Source: Candidatus Faecalibacterium gallistercoris (GTDB lineage: Bacteria; Bacillota; Clostridia; Oscillospirales; Ruminococcaceae). Taken from it: a DNA stretch of 64,000 nucleotides. Position 1 is the first letter of the stretch. Each line of letters opens with the position of its first letter. This document shows positions 43,672-52,078 of the stretch, piece by piece. The DNA lies in contig DXBJ01000029.1 of NCBI GenBank assembly GCA_019116585.1, positions 1 through 64,000 of the forward strand. Direction: 5' to 3'. Under the pieces are notes generated by a model that ran no database searches, had not been told where the DNA came from, and saw only the letters and a list, made by a program, of their open reading frames with translations. The position numbers and the translations under genes are program-made.

Positions 43672-43722
43672 GAGCGCTGGGAGCGCGCAGGGCCGTGGGG
43701 CCGGGCGCGCGGCCCGGCGCTC
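43672..43722. repeat. 51-nt GC-rich hairpin
   Basis: It starts GAGCGCTGG and ends CCGGCGCTC. The hairpin at 23-73 has the same length and the same outer stem (GAGCGCTG ... CAGCGCTC). The interiors differ. The remaining 43605-43885 gap has a weak terminator-like stem (43635-43661) and the promoter of the next gene. Confidence 0.4.
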
Positions 43723-43771
43723 ACTTTTGCCCCGGTGCGGCGCGCCGGGAGCGGAAATTTTCCAAAAGCAC

Positions 43772-43800
43772 TTTCCAACAGTAAAGCAAAATGCTATACT
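43772..43800 (+). promoter_or_regulatory. Promoter of the CDF-aminotransferase unit
   Basis: TTTCCA (43772-43777) and TATACT (43795-43800) are 17 bp apart, about 85 bp before the CDF start. Confidence 0.6.
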
Positions 43801-43885
43801 AAAAGAGCGCAGCCGCGGCAAAGGGCCAAAGCTGCCGACAAAAAGTATAGAAACGCGAAATATGTACAGGAGGGAGATTGTTTCT

Positions 43886-45094
43886 TTGACCCAGCTTCTG
43901 ATACGCGCTTTTGTCAAGGACCACCAGAACCGGCAGGACCCTGCCGTCCGGGAGCGCTACGGCCGGCTGGCCGGCATCGTGGGGGTGGTCTGCAACCTGC
44001 TGCTTTTTGCGGGCAAGGTGACGGTGGGCACCTTGTTCGGCTCCATCGCCATCACGGCCGATGCGGTCAACAACCTGTCCGACGCTTCGTCCAGTGTGGT
44101 CAGCCTGGTGGGCTTCAAGCTGGCGGCCAAGGCCCCCGACGCCGAGCATCCCTACGGCCACGCCCGCTACGAATACGTGGCCGGGCTGGCGGTCAGCACC
44201 ATGATCATGGCCATCGGCCTCAGCCTGCTCAAAGAGTCGGTGGTCAAGGTCATCCACCCCGAGCCGGTGGGCTTCAGCCTGCTGACGGTGGGGGTGCTGC
44301 TGGCCTCCATCGCGGTCAAGCTGTGGCTCAGCCGGTTCAACCGCACCGTCGGCCAGGCCATCCACTCCGACACCCTGCTGGCCACCGCCGCCGACAGCCG
44401 CAACGACGTGATCTCCACCGGCGTCGTCCTGCTCTCGGCGGTGCTGTGCAATGCCACCGGTCTGGACGTCATCGACGGCGTCATGGGCGTGGGGGTGGCG
44501 GCCTTCATCCTGTGGTCGGGCTGGGGCCTGGTGCAGGATACCCTCAGCCCCCTGCTGGGGGAGAGCCCTTCCCCCGAGCTGGTGACCGAGCTGGAGAAAA
44601 AAGTCCTGTCCTACCCGCGGGTGCTGGGGGTCCACGACCTGATGGTCCACGACTACGGCCCGGGGCGGCAGTTCGCCTCCCTGCACGTGGAGTTCCCCAC
44701 CGAGGTGGACCCGCTGGACGCCCACGACCTGATCGACAACATCGAGCGGGACGTCCGGGAGGAGATGCACATCCAGCTGACCATCCACTATGACCCCATC
44801 GTCACATCCGACGCCCGGGTGGGGGTGCTGCGGGCCCGCCTGAGCCAGGAGCTGGCCCGGATCGACCCCGCCCTTTCCATCCACGACCTGCGGCTGGTGC
44901 CGGGGCCCACCCACACCAACGTCCTGTTCGACCTGGTGTTCCCGGCGGGGTACCCCGGCGACCAGCAGGCCGTCCGGGCCCGCCTGGAAGAGTTCGTCAC
45001 CGCCCAGGATATGTCCTACATCTGCAAGATCAAGGTGGAACAGAGCTATGTCGCGGCCCAGCCCGCGCCAAGCGCCAAAAAGGGGGAGAACTGA
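43886..45094 (+). CDS. Cation diffusion facilitator (CDF) transporter
   Basis: 402 residues. The start is TTG 43886 (MTQLLIRAFVKDH, the usual family start), with AGGAGGGA 10 bp upstream; frames upstream extend the ORF to 43727 without ribosome sites. Six helices; metal-site motif NLSDASSSVVSLVG in helix II (Asp/Asn/Ser near 59) and HPYGHARYEYVAGL at the start of helix III, and HSDTLLATAADSRNDVIST in helix V. The C-terminal cytoplasmic domain is longer than usual (~190 residues). Zn/Mn/Fe efflux is typical; the metal is not certain. Confidence 0.9.
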   Translation: MTQLLIRAFVKDHQNRQDPAVRERYGRLAGIVGVVCNLLLFAGKVTVGTLFGSIAITADAVNNLSDASSSVVSLVGFKLAAKAPDAEHPYGHARYEYVAGLAVSTMIMAIGLSLLKESVVKVIHPEPVGFSLLTVGVLLASIAVKLWLSRFNRTVGQAIHSDTLLATAADSRNDVISTGVVLLSAVLCNATGLDVIDGVMGVGVAAFILWSGWGLVQDTLSPLLGESPSPELVTELEKKVLSYPRVLGVHDLMVHDYGPGRQFASLHVEFPTEVDPLDAHDLIDNIERDVREEMHIQLTIHYDPIVTSDARVGVLRARLSQELARIDPALSIHDLRLVPGPTHTNVLFDLVFPAGYPGDQQAVRARLEEFVTAQDMSYICKIKVEQSYVAAQPAPSAKKGEN

Positions 45095-46278
45095 TGCTGA
45101 ACGAAACTTACCGCCGGATGCTGGCCAACAAGAGCGTCATCCGGGAGACCGCCGCCTACGGCCAGCGCCGCGCCGCCGAGATCGGCCGGGAGAACGTGTT
45201 CGATTACTCGCTGGGCAACCCCAGCGTGCCCTGCCCGCCGGCCTTCACGGAGGCCATGCAGGACCTGCTGGCCCATGAGGACCCGGTGGCCCTGCACGGC
45301 TACTGCCCCAACCAGGGGGACCCGGGGTTCCGCACGGCGGTGGCCGCCCATCTGCGGGCCCGGTTCGGCCTGCCCTATGAGCAGAAGCATATCTTCCCCA
45401 CCACCGGCGCGGCGGGGGCCATCGCCCACGCCCTGCGGGCCGTCACGGCCCCCGGCGACCAGGTGCTGACCTTTGCCCCCTACTTCCCGGAGTACGGCCC
45501 CTACGTGGCGGGCGCCGGCGCAGAGCTGCGGGTGGTACCCGCCCAGGCCCCGGCCTTCCAGCCCAACCTGGACGCCCTGGAGGCCATGCTGACCCCCGGC
45601 GTCGCCGCCGTCCTCATCAACACCCCCAACAACCCCACCGGCGTGGTCTATTCGGCCGGGACGCTGGCCCGGCTGGCCGACATCCTGGCCCGGAAAAGCG
45701 CCGCCTACGGCCACACCATCTTCCTGGTCAGCGACGAGCCCTACCGGGACATCGTCTTTGACGGGGGGACGGTGCCCTACCCGGCGGCCTTCTACCCCCA
45801 CACCCTGACCTGCTTCTCCTTCTCCAAGAGCCTGAGCCTGCCCGGCGAGCGCCTGGGCTATGTGGCAGTGGCCCCCGGCTGCGAAGGGGAGGAGGTGCTG
45901 GTGGACATGATGGCCCAGATCTCCCGCTTCACCGGCCACAACTGCCCCCCCAGCATCATCCAGAAGGCGGCGGCCCGCTGCCTGGACGTCACCAGCGACC
46001 TGGCGGTCTACGAGGAGAACATGAACCTGCTCTACGACGCTTTGCGGGGGCTGGGCTTTGAGGTGGAGCGCCCGGGCGGGACCTTCTATATCTTCCCCAA
46101 GGCGCTGGAGCCCGACGCCAACGCGTTCTGCCGCAAGGCCCGGGAATTTGACCTGCTGCTGGTGCCCAGCGATACCTTTGGGGTGGAGGGCTATGTCCGG
46201 CTGGCCTACTGCATCGAGACCGAGAAGGTCCGCCGCAGCCTGCCCGCCCTGGAACGGCTGGCGGCTGCCTACAAGTAA
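45094..46278 (+). CDS. PLP-dependent aminotransferase (class I/II)
   Basis: 394 residues, with a 1-bp overlap with the CDF gene. It has the fold type I aminotransferase pattern: cofactor-binding GAAGAIAHALRAV, NTPNNPTGVVYS (PLP O3' Asn), SDEPYRDIVFD, the Schiff-base Lys in CFSFSKSLSLPGERLGY (near 250), and a C-terminal Arg in EGYVRLAYC. AspC/PatA-like clades act on aspartate, aromatic or branched amino acids; the substrate is not clear. Confidence 0.85.
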   Translation: MLNETYRRMLANKSVIRETAAYGQRRAAEIGRENVFDYSLGNPSVPCPPAFTEAMQDLLAHEDPVALHGYCPNQGDPGFRTAVAAHLRARFGLPYEQKHIFPTTGAAGAIAHALRAVTAPGDQVLTFAPYFPEYGPYVAGAGAELRVVPAQAPAFQPNLDALEAMLTPGVAAVLINTPNNPTGVVYSAGTLARLADILARKSAAYGHTIFLVSDEPYRDIVFDGGTVPYPAAFYPHTLTCFSFSKSLSLPGERLGYVAVAPGCEGEEVLVDMMAQISRFTGHNCPPSIIQKAAARCLDVTSDLAVYEENMNLLYDALRGLGFEVERPGGTFYIFPKALEPDANAFCRKAREFDLLLVPSDTFGVEGYVRLAYCIETEKVRRSLPALERLAAAYK

Positions 46279-46330
46279 ACGAACCGTATCATACGGCTTG
46301 TAATATGACAGAGAGGAAAGGGAACTGACC

Positions 46331-47545
46331 ATGGAAAAGATCAAGATGACCACCCCCCTTGTGGAAATGGACGGCGACGAGATGACCCGCATCCTGTGGC
46401 GGAGCATCAAGGAGGAACTGATCCTGCCCTTTGTGGACCTCAAGACCGAGTATTATGACCTGGGCCTGCCCAACCGGGACGCCACCGGCGACCAGGTGAC
46501 GATGGACGCCGCCCTGGCCAACAAGAAGTACGGCGTGTCGGTCAAGTGCGCCACCATCACCCCCAACGCCCAGCGGATGGACGAGTACAAGCTGCACGAG
46601 ATGTGGAAGAGCCCCAACGGCACCATCCGCGCCGTGCTGGACGGCACCGTGTTCCGCGCCCCCATCATGATCGACTGCATCAAGCCGGCGGTCCGCAGCT
46701 GGAAAAAGCCCATCACCATCGCCCGCCACGCCTACGGCGACGTGTACAAGTGCACCGAGTTCCGGGTGCCGGGCCCCGGCCGGGCCGAGCTGCGCTTTAC
46801 CGGCGAGGACGGCTCGAAGCAGGAGGCCGTCATCTACGATTTCGAGTGCCCCGGCGTGCTGCAGGGCTCCTACAACAAGGACAGCTCCATCGCCAGCTTT
46901 GCCCGCAGCTGCTTTGCCTACGCCCTGGACGCCAGGCAGGACCTGTGGTTCGGCGCCAAGGACACCATCTCGAAAAAGTACGACCACACCTTCAAGGACA
47001 TCTTCCAGGAGATCTACGACGCCGAATACAAGGAGCAGTTCGAGGCCGCCGGCATCACCTACTTCTACAGCCTGATCGACGACATCGTGGCCCGGGTCAT
47101 CCGCAGCGAAGGCGGCTTCATCTGGGCCTGCAAGAACTACGACGGCGACGTGATGAGCGATATGGTCTCCACCGCCTTCGGCTCGCTGGCCATGATGACC
47201 AGCGTCCTGGTCAGCCCCGACGGCAAGTATGAGTACGAGGCCGCCCACGGCACCGTCACCCGCCACTATTACCGCTGGCTGAAGGGCGAAAAGACCTCCA
47301 CCAACCCCATGGCCACCATTTTTGCCTGGTCCGGCGCCCTGAAAAAGCGGGGCGAGCTGGACGGCCTGCCCGGCCTGGTGGCCTTTGGCGAGGCGCTGGA
47401 GGCCGCCAGCCTCCAGACCCTGAACGACGGCGTCATGACCAAGGACCTGTGCGCCCTGGCCGAGGGGGTCACCCCCACCGCCGTGGACAGCGAAGCCTTC
47501 ATCCAGGCCATCCGCCAGCGGCTGGAGGCCCGGCTGGGCGCGTAA
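46331..47545 (+). CDS. icd: NADP-dependent isocitrate dehydrogenase (eukaryote-like type II)
   Basis: 404 residues. The sequence (VEMDGDEMTRILWRSIKEELI, KSPNGTIRAVLDGTVFRAPI, AAHGTVTRHYYRWLKGEKTSTNP) is that of the homodimeric NADP-IDH clade shared with eukaryotes and some bacteria. It decarboxylates isocitrate to 2-oxoglutarate for glutamate synthesis. GAGAGGAAAGGG precedes the ATG. A terminator follows. Confidence 0.95.
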   Translation: MEKIKMTTPLVEMDGDEMTRILWRSIKEELILPFVDLKTEYYDLGLPNRDATGDQVTMDAALANKKYGVSVKCATITPNAQRMDEYKLHEMWKSPNGTIRAVLDGTVFRAPIMIDCIKPAVRSWKKPITIARHAYGDVYKCTEFRVPGPGRAELRFTGEDGSKQEAVIYDFECPGVLQGSYNKDSSIASFARSCFAYALDARQDLWFGAKDTISKKYDHTFKDIFQEIYDAEYKEQFEAAGITYFYSLIDDIVARVIRSEGGFIWACKNYDGDVMSDMVSTAFGSLAMMTSVLVSPDGKYEYEAAHGTVTRHYYRWLKGEKTSTNPMATIFAWSGALKKRGELDGLPGLVAFGEALEAASLQTLNDGVMTKDLCALAEGVTPTAVDSEAFIQAIRQRLEARLGA

Positions 47546-47584
47546 GGCCCGGCCTGCGAAACCACTCGATCCTGCCTTTGTTTT

Positions 47585-47622
47585 GTCCCGCCCGGCGCAG
47601 AACGCCCGGCGGGACTTTTTTG
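47585..47622 (+). terminator. Terminator after icd
   Basis: The 8-bp stem GTCCCGCC / GGCGGGAC with a ~15-nt loop is followed by TTTTTTT. Confidence 0.85.
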
Positions 47623-47631
47623 CAAAATTCT

Positions 47632-47660
47632 TGCCTTTGGCAAACTTTTCAGGTACAATA
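47632..47660 (+). promoter_or_regulatory. Promoter of the hydrogenase operon
   Basis: TTGCCT (47632-47637) and TACAAT (47655-47660) are 17 bp apart, about 105 bp before the first gene. Confidence 0.65.
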
Positions 47661-47764
47661 AATGTGGCTGTCAAAATACACGATAAGATTTCGTCCGATC
47701 GGCATGATTTTGACCGAAAGAGAGAAAAGACTGCAAATTCCTTTAGGATAGGAGGACAAGACCT

Positions 47765-49603
47765 TTGAAACGACTGGTGATCGAAACGCCCCGCCAGTCC
47801 CAGCGCGTGCTGGAGGGGCTGTACCGGGACATGGAGCGCCGGATCGCTTCCAGCCCGCTGGGCCTGTGCCCGGTGGATATGGCGCTGAATTTCCTGCGGC
47901 TGTGCCATGCGCAGACCTGCGGCAAGTGCGTGCCCTGCCGGGTGGGCCTGGGCCAGCTGACCATGATGCTGGAGGATGTGCTGGACGGCGAGGGGGGCCT
48001 TGATCTGATCGACCGGATCGAGAGCACGGCCCAGGTCATCTCGGACACCGCCGACTGCGCCATCGGCTACGAGGCGGCCCGGATGGTGCTGCAGGGGGTG
48101 CGCGGCTTCCGGGACGACTACGAGGAGCACCTGCTGCGGGGCCGCTGCATCTGCGGGCTGCAGCACTCCATCCCCTGCACGGTGGTCTGCCCGGCCCATG
48201 TGGACGTCCCCGGCTACATCGCCCTGGTCAAGGCGGGCCGCTGCGAGGACGCCGTCCGCCTGATCCGCAAGGACAACCCCTTCCCGGCGGTGTGCGGCTA
48301 TGTCTGCGAGCACCCCTGCGAGGCCCGCTGCCGCCGCCACATGGTGGACGACGCGGTGAACATCTGCGGCATCAAGCGCTATGCGGTGGACCACGCCGGT
48401 CCCATCGAGCCGCCCCCCTGCGCCGAGCCCACCGGCAAAAAGGTGGCCATCGTGGGCGGCGGCCCCGGCGGCCTGACGGCGGCCTACTTCCTCACCCTGA
48501 TGGGCCACAGGGCCGTGGTCTACGAACAGCGCCACAAACTGGGCGGGATGCTGCGCTACGGCATCCCCGACTACCGCCTGCCCCCCGACGTGCTGGACAA
48601 GGACATCCAGTACATCCTGGACACCGGGGTCGAGACGGTCATGGACACCGAGGTGGGCGGCCCCGACCTGAGCCTGGACCAGCTGAAGGCCCAGTACGAC
48701 GCGGTGTACATCTCCATCGGCGCCCACGACGACAAAAAGCTGCGCATCCCCGGCGAGGACAGCCAGGGCGTGGTCAGCGCCGTGCGGATGCTGCGGGACA
48801 TCGGCGAGGGCCGGGTCCCCGACCTGGCGGGCAAACGGGTGGTGGTGATCGGCGGCGGCAACGTGGCCATGGACGCCACCCGCACCAGCCTGCGGCTGGG
48901 GGCCGCCCATGTGACCTGCGTCTACCGCCGCCGGGTGGAGGACATGACCGCTCTGCCCGAAGAGGTGGACGAGGCCAAGGCGGAGGGCGGCGAGATCCTG
49001 CCCCTGCACGCCCCCGACCACATCGAAGTGGACGAAAACGGCCGCGCCGCGGCCCTGTGGGCCCAGCCCCAGCTGATCGGCAGGGTGGGCCGGGACGGCC
49101 GCCCTGCGCCCCAGAAGGCTGCCACCCCGCCGGTCCGCATCCCCTGCGACTACGTCATTGTGGCCATCGGCCAGGCCATCCACTCCAAGCCCTTTGAGGA
49201 GGGCGGCATCGGCACCCGCTGGGGGGCCATCCAGGCCGAGAGCTCTTCCTTCGTGCCGGGCAGCGGCAACGTGTTCGCCGGCGGCGACGCGGTGTCCGGG
49301 CCGGCCACCGTCATCCGCGCGGTGGCGGCGGGCAAGGTCGCAGCCGACAACATCGACAGCTTCCTGGGCTACCACCACACCATCACGGTGGACGTGGAGG
49401 TGCCCGCGCCCCAGCTGACCAACACCCCGGCCTGCGGCCGGGTCAACCTGCGGGGCCGCCCCGTCGAGGCCATCGCCGGCGACTTTGGCCTGGTGACCGA
49501 CGGCATGACCGAGGAAGAGTGCCAGCAGGAGTGCAGCCGCTGCCTGCGCTGCGACCACTTCGGCTACGGCGTGTTTAAGGGAGGAAGAAATATCAAATGG
49601 TAA
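47765..49603 (+). CDS. NuoF-tail / GltD-like flavoprotein, NAD(P)H partner of an [FeFe] hydrogenase
   Basis: 612 residues, TTG start at 47765 (TAGGAGGACAAG upstream). Residues 40-100 match the C-terminal [4Fe-4S] domain of the NuoF/HydB family (CGKCVPC at 52-58, a fourth Cys at 98). An alpha-helical Fe-S domain like GltD follows (CxxxC motifs at CVCEHPCEARCRR), then a two-dinucleotide-binding FAD/NAD(P) reductase (VAIVGGGPGGLTAAYFL; VVVIGGGNVAMDATRTSLRLGA) as in glutamate synthase small subunit. It overlaps the hydrogenase gene by 7 bp. It probably exchanges electrons between NAD(P)H and the hydrogenase's clusters. Its layout resembles glutamate-synthase-linked (group A2-like) [FeFe] hydrogenases. 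Confidence 0.88.
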   Translation: MKRLVIETPRQSQRVLEGLYRDMERRIASSPLGLCPVDMALNFLRLCHAQTCGKCVPCRVGLGQLTMMLEDVLDGEGGLDLIDRIESTAQVISDTADCAIGYEAARMVLQGVRGFRDDYEEHLLRGRCICGLQHSIPCTVVCPAHVDVPGYIALVKAGRCEDAVRLIRKDNPFPAVCGYVCEHPCEARCRRHMVDDAVNICGIKRYAVDHAGPIEPPPCAEPTGKKVAIVGGGPGGLTAAYFLTLMGHRAVVYEQRHKLGGMLRYGIPDYRLPPDVLDKDIQYILDTGVETVMDTEVGGPDLSLDQLKAQYDAVYISIGAHDDKKLRIPGEDSQGVVSAVRMLRDIGEGRVPDLAGKRVVVIGGGNVAMDATRTSLRLGAAHVTCVYRRRVEDMTALPEEVDEAKAEGGEILPLHAPDHIEVDENGRAAALWAQPQLIGRVGRDGRPAPQKAATPPVRIPCDYVIVAIGQAIHSKPFEEGGIGTRWGAIQAESSSFVPGSGNVFAGGDAVSGPATVIRAVAAGKVAADNIDSFLGYHHTITVDVEVPAPQLTNTPACGRVNLRGRPVEAIAGDFGLVTDGMTEEECQQECSRCLRCDHFGYGVFKGGRNIKW

Positions 49604-51375
49604 CACTGAACATCGACGGCCGGACCATCTGCGTGCCGGAAGGGACCACCATCCTGGACGCCGCCCTCTCGGCCGGGATCCATATCCCCCACCTGTGCTA
49701 CCTGAAAGGGATCAACGAGATCGGCGCCTGCCGGCTGTGCTGCGTCGAGGTGGAAGGGGAGGACAAGCTCATCCCCGCCTGCAACAACGTGGTGGCCGAG
49801 GGCATGGCCATCCACACCAACAACGCCCGGGTCCGGCTGGCCCGGCGCACCAACCTGCAGCTGATCCTCAGCCGGCACGACTCCAAGTGCGCCCTCTGCG
49901 TGCGCAGCGGCAACTGCGAGCTGCAGACCCTGTCCAACGACCTGGGCCTGGTGTCCAACCCCTTCCGGGAAAACCTGCCGGCTGAAAAACTGCGCCGCTG
50001 GGACCGCACCTTCCCCCTGATCCGGGACACCACCAAGTGCATCGAGTGCATGCGCTGCATCCAGATCTGCGACAAGGTCCAGAGCCTGAACGTCTGGGAC
50101 CTGGTGGCCACCGGCAGCCACACCCGGGTCAACGTGTCGGAAAACCGCACCATCCGGGAGGCCGACTGCTCGCTGTGCGGCCAGTGCATCACCCACTGCC
50201 CGGTGGGCGCTTTGCGGGAGCGGGACGACGTCCAGGCGGTGCTGCGGGCCATCGAGGACCCCGAGACGGTCACGGTGGTCCAGATCGCGCCGGCGGTCCG
50301 CACCGCCTGGGGCGAGGCCTTTGGGCTGGAGCCCGAGCAGGCCACCGTCAACCGGCTGGCCGGCGCGCTGCGGCAGGTGGGCTTTGACTATGTGTTCGAC
50401 ACCAGCTACTCCGCCGACCTGACCATCATGGAAGAGAGCGCCGAGTTCCTGGACCGGCTGGGCAAAGGGGAGCTGGAGCAGTACCCCATGTTCACCAGCT
50501 GCTGCCCCGGGTGGGTGCGGTTCGTCAAGAGCCAGTTCCCCCAGCTGGTGGGCCAGCTGTCCACCGCCAAGAGCCCCCAGCAGATGTTCGGCGCGGTGGT
50601 CAAGAACTGGTTCGCCCGGCGGATCGGGGTGGCCCCCGAGAAGATCTGCTGCGTGTCCGTCATGCCCTGCGTGGCCAAAAAAGCAGAGTGCGACCTGCCC
50701 ACCATGCGCAATGCCGAAGGCGTCCCCGATGTGGACTACGTCCTGACCACCCGGGAGGTGGTCCGGCTGCTGCGGTCGGAGCACGTGCCGGTGGCCTCGG
50801 TGCTGGAGGCCCCCTTCGACCGGCTGCTGGGGGATTACACCGGCGCGGGCGTCATCTTCGGCGCCACCGGCGGCGTCATGGAGGCCGCCCTGCGCACCGC
50901 CTATTACCGTGTGACCGGGACCAACCCCCGGCCCGACGCCTTCCGCAGCGTGCGGGAGGCCCGCCGCGGGGATGCCCGCGCCTGGCGGGAGGCGGAGTTC
51001 GACATCGCCGGCAGCACCGTCCGGGTGGCGGTGGCCAGCGGCCTGGGCAACGCCCGGGCCCTGTGCGAGGCCATCGTCAAGGGCGAGGTGCAGGTCCAGT
51101 TTGTGGAGATCATGGCCTGCCCCGGCGGCTGCGCGGGCGGCGGCGGCCAGCCCATCCACTGCGACGACGTCGAGCGGGCCCACGAGCGGGGCCAGGTGCT
51201 GTATGGCCTGGACCGGGCCAGCGCCGTCCGCTTCAGCCACGAGAACGCCGACGTCCTGGCCCTCTACCGGGAGGAGCTGGGCGAGCCTTTGAGCGAGGAA
51301 GCCGAGACCTGGCTCCACACCGACCACTTCGCCTGGCAGATGCCGGGCGGGCCCGGATCGGAACAGGCACTGTAA
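49597..51375 (+). CDS. [FeFe] hydrogenase catalytic subunit (group A type)
   Basis: 592 residues. An N-terminal [2Fe-2S] ferredoxin domain (GACRLCCVEV), a His-Cys [4Fe-4S] site (SRHDSKCALCVRSGNCELQ) and two [4Fe-4S] clusters (CIECMRCIQICDKV, CSLCGQCITHCPVG) lead to the H-cluster domain. Its three signatures are intact: TSCCPGW (about 299-305), MPCVAKKAECD (about 355) and the EIMACPGGCAGGGGQP motif (about 500-515). It makes or uses H2, here with the NAD(P)H partner just upstream. A hairpin terminator follows. No HydC-type third subunit is adjacent. Confidence 0.95.
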   Translation: MVTLNIDGRTICVPEGTTILDAALSAGIHIPHLCYLKGINEIGACRLCCVEVEGEDKLIPACNNVVAEGMAIHTNNARVRLARRTNLQLILSRHDSKCALCVRSGNCELQTLSNDLGLVSNPFRENLPAEKLRRWDRTFPLIRDTTKCIECMRCIQICDKVQSLNVWDLVATGSHTRVNVSENRTIREADCSLCGQCITHCPVGALRERDDVQAVLRAIEDPETVTVVQIAPAVRTAWGEAFGLEPEQATVNRLAGALRQVGFDYVFDTSYSADLTIMEESAEFLDRLGKGELEQYPMFTSCCPGWVRFVKSQFPQLVGQLSTAKSPQQMFGAVVKNWFARRIGVAPEKICCVSVMPCVAKKAECDLPTMRNAEGVPDVDYVLTTREVVRLLRSEHVPVASVLEAPFDRLLGDYTGAGVIFGATGGVMEAALRTAYYRVTGTNPRPDAFRSVREARRGDARAWREAEFDIAGSTVRVAVASGLGNARALCEAIVKGEVQVQFVEIMACPGGCAGGGGQPIHCDDVERAHERGQVLYGLDRASAVRFSHENADVLALYREELGEPLSEEAETWLHTDHFAWQMPGGPGSEQAL

Positions 51376-51383
51376 ACAAAAAA

Positions 51384-51419
51384 GAGGGCCGGCCCCATTG
51401 TGCGGGGCCGGCCCTTTTG
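51384..51419. terminator. Terminator between hydrogenase and DUF47 genes
   Basis: An 11-bp stem (GGGCCGGCCCC / GGGGCCGGCCC) with a 7-nt loop, flanked by A-rich and T-rich ends; it can serve both converging genes. Confidence 0.85.
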
Positions 51420-51431
51420 GTTGCTACGACT

Positions 51432-52058
51432 TTAAGAGTTCTTCATGACCACGTTCTCGACGCTGTCCGCGATCTCCTCGCAGGCGTCGGCGCATTTTTC
51501 CAGGTAGGTGTAGATCTCCTCCCAGGCCATGATCTCGCGGATGTCCAGCCCCGGTTCCACGTGCAGCTGGCGCATATTGGCGATGAACAGGCGGTCGCTC
51601 TCTTCCTCCAGGGAGTTGATGTGGATGATGTACTCCTTCAGCTTTTTGGAGTGGCGGAAGTCGGCAAACTCCTCAAGCATCTTGCAGACTTCCTCGCAGC
51701 CGCGGATCACCACGTCCAGCATATTGATGGCGTCGGGGCGGATGCTCTGGATGTTGTGGATGTACACCCGCATGCAGACTTCCTCGATCTTGTCGGTCAG
51801 GGTGTCGATGTTGGTGCTCAGGGCCGAGATGTCCTCCCGCTCGATGGGGGTGATAAAGGCCTTGGCCAGCTTGTCGGTCATGCCGTGGCGGCATTTGTCG
51901 GCGGCGTGCTCGATGTCGTGGATCTGGTCCATCCACTGGGGCATCCGGGCCGGGTCAAAGCTGCGGAAAATGTCCTTCAGCATCAGGGCAGCCTTGCTGG
52001 CAAAACCGGCGCACTCGATAAAATTGTCAAAATAAATGGCGTCCTGCTTTTTCGACAT
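51432..52058 (-). CDS. DUF47 (PhoU-like) phosphate transport accessory protein
   Basis: 208 residues, all helical. It matches the DUF47/PhoU-related family that is nearly always paired with Pit transporters (ECAGFASKAALMLKDIF, MTDKLAKAFITPIEREDISALS, with Glu/Asp pairs for metal binding). It lies 20 bp after pit on the same strand, so it is probably the regulatory subunit of that permease. Confidence 0.9.
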   Translation of the reverse strand: MSKKQDAIYFDNFIECAGFASKAALMLKDIFRSFDPARMPQWMDQIHDIEHAADKCRHGMTDKLAKAFITPIEREDISALSTNIDTLTDKIEEVCMRVYIHNIQSIRPDAINMLDVVIRGCEEVCKMLEEFADFRHSKKLKEYIIHINSLEEESDRLFIANMRQLHVEPGLDIREIMAWEEIYTYLEKCADACEEIADSVENVVMKNS

Positions 52059-52078
52059 AATTGCTTACTCCTTTTATG

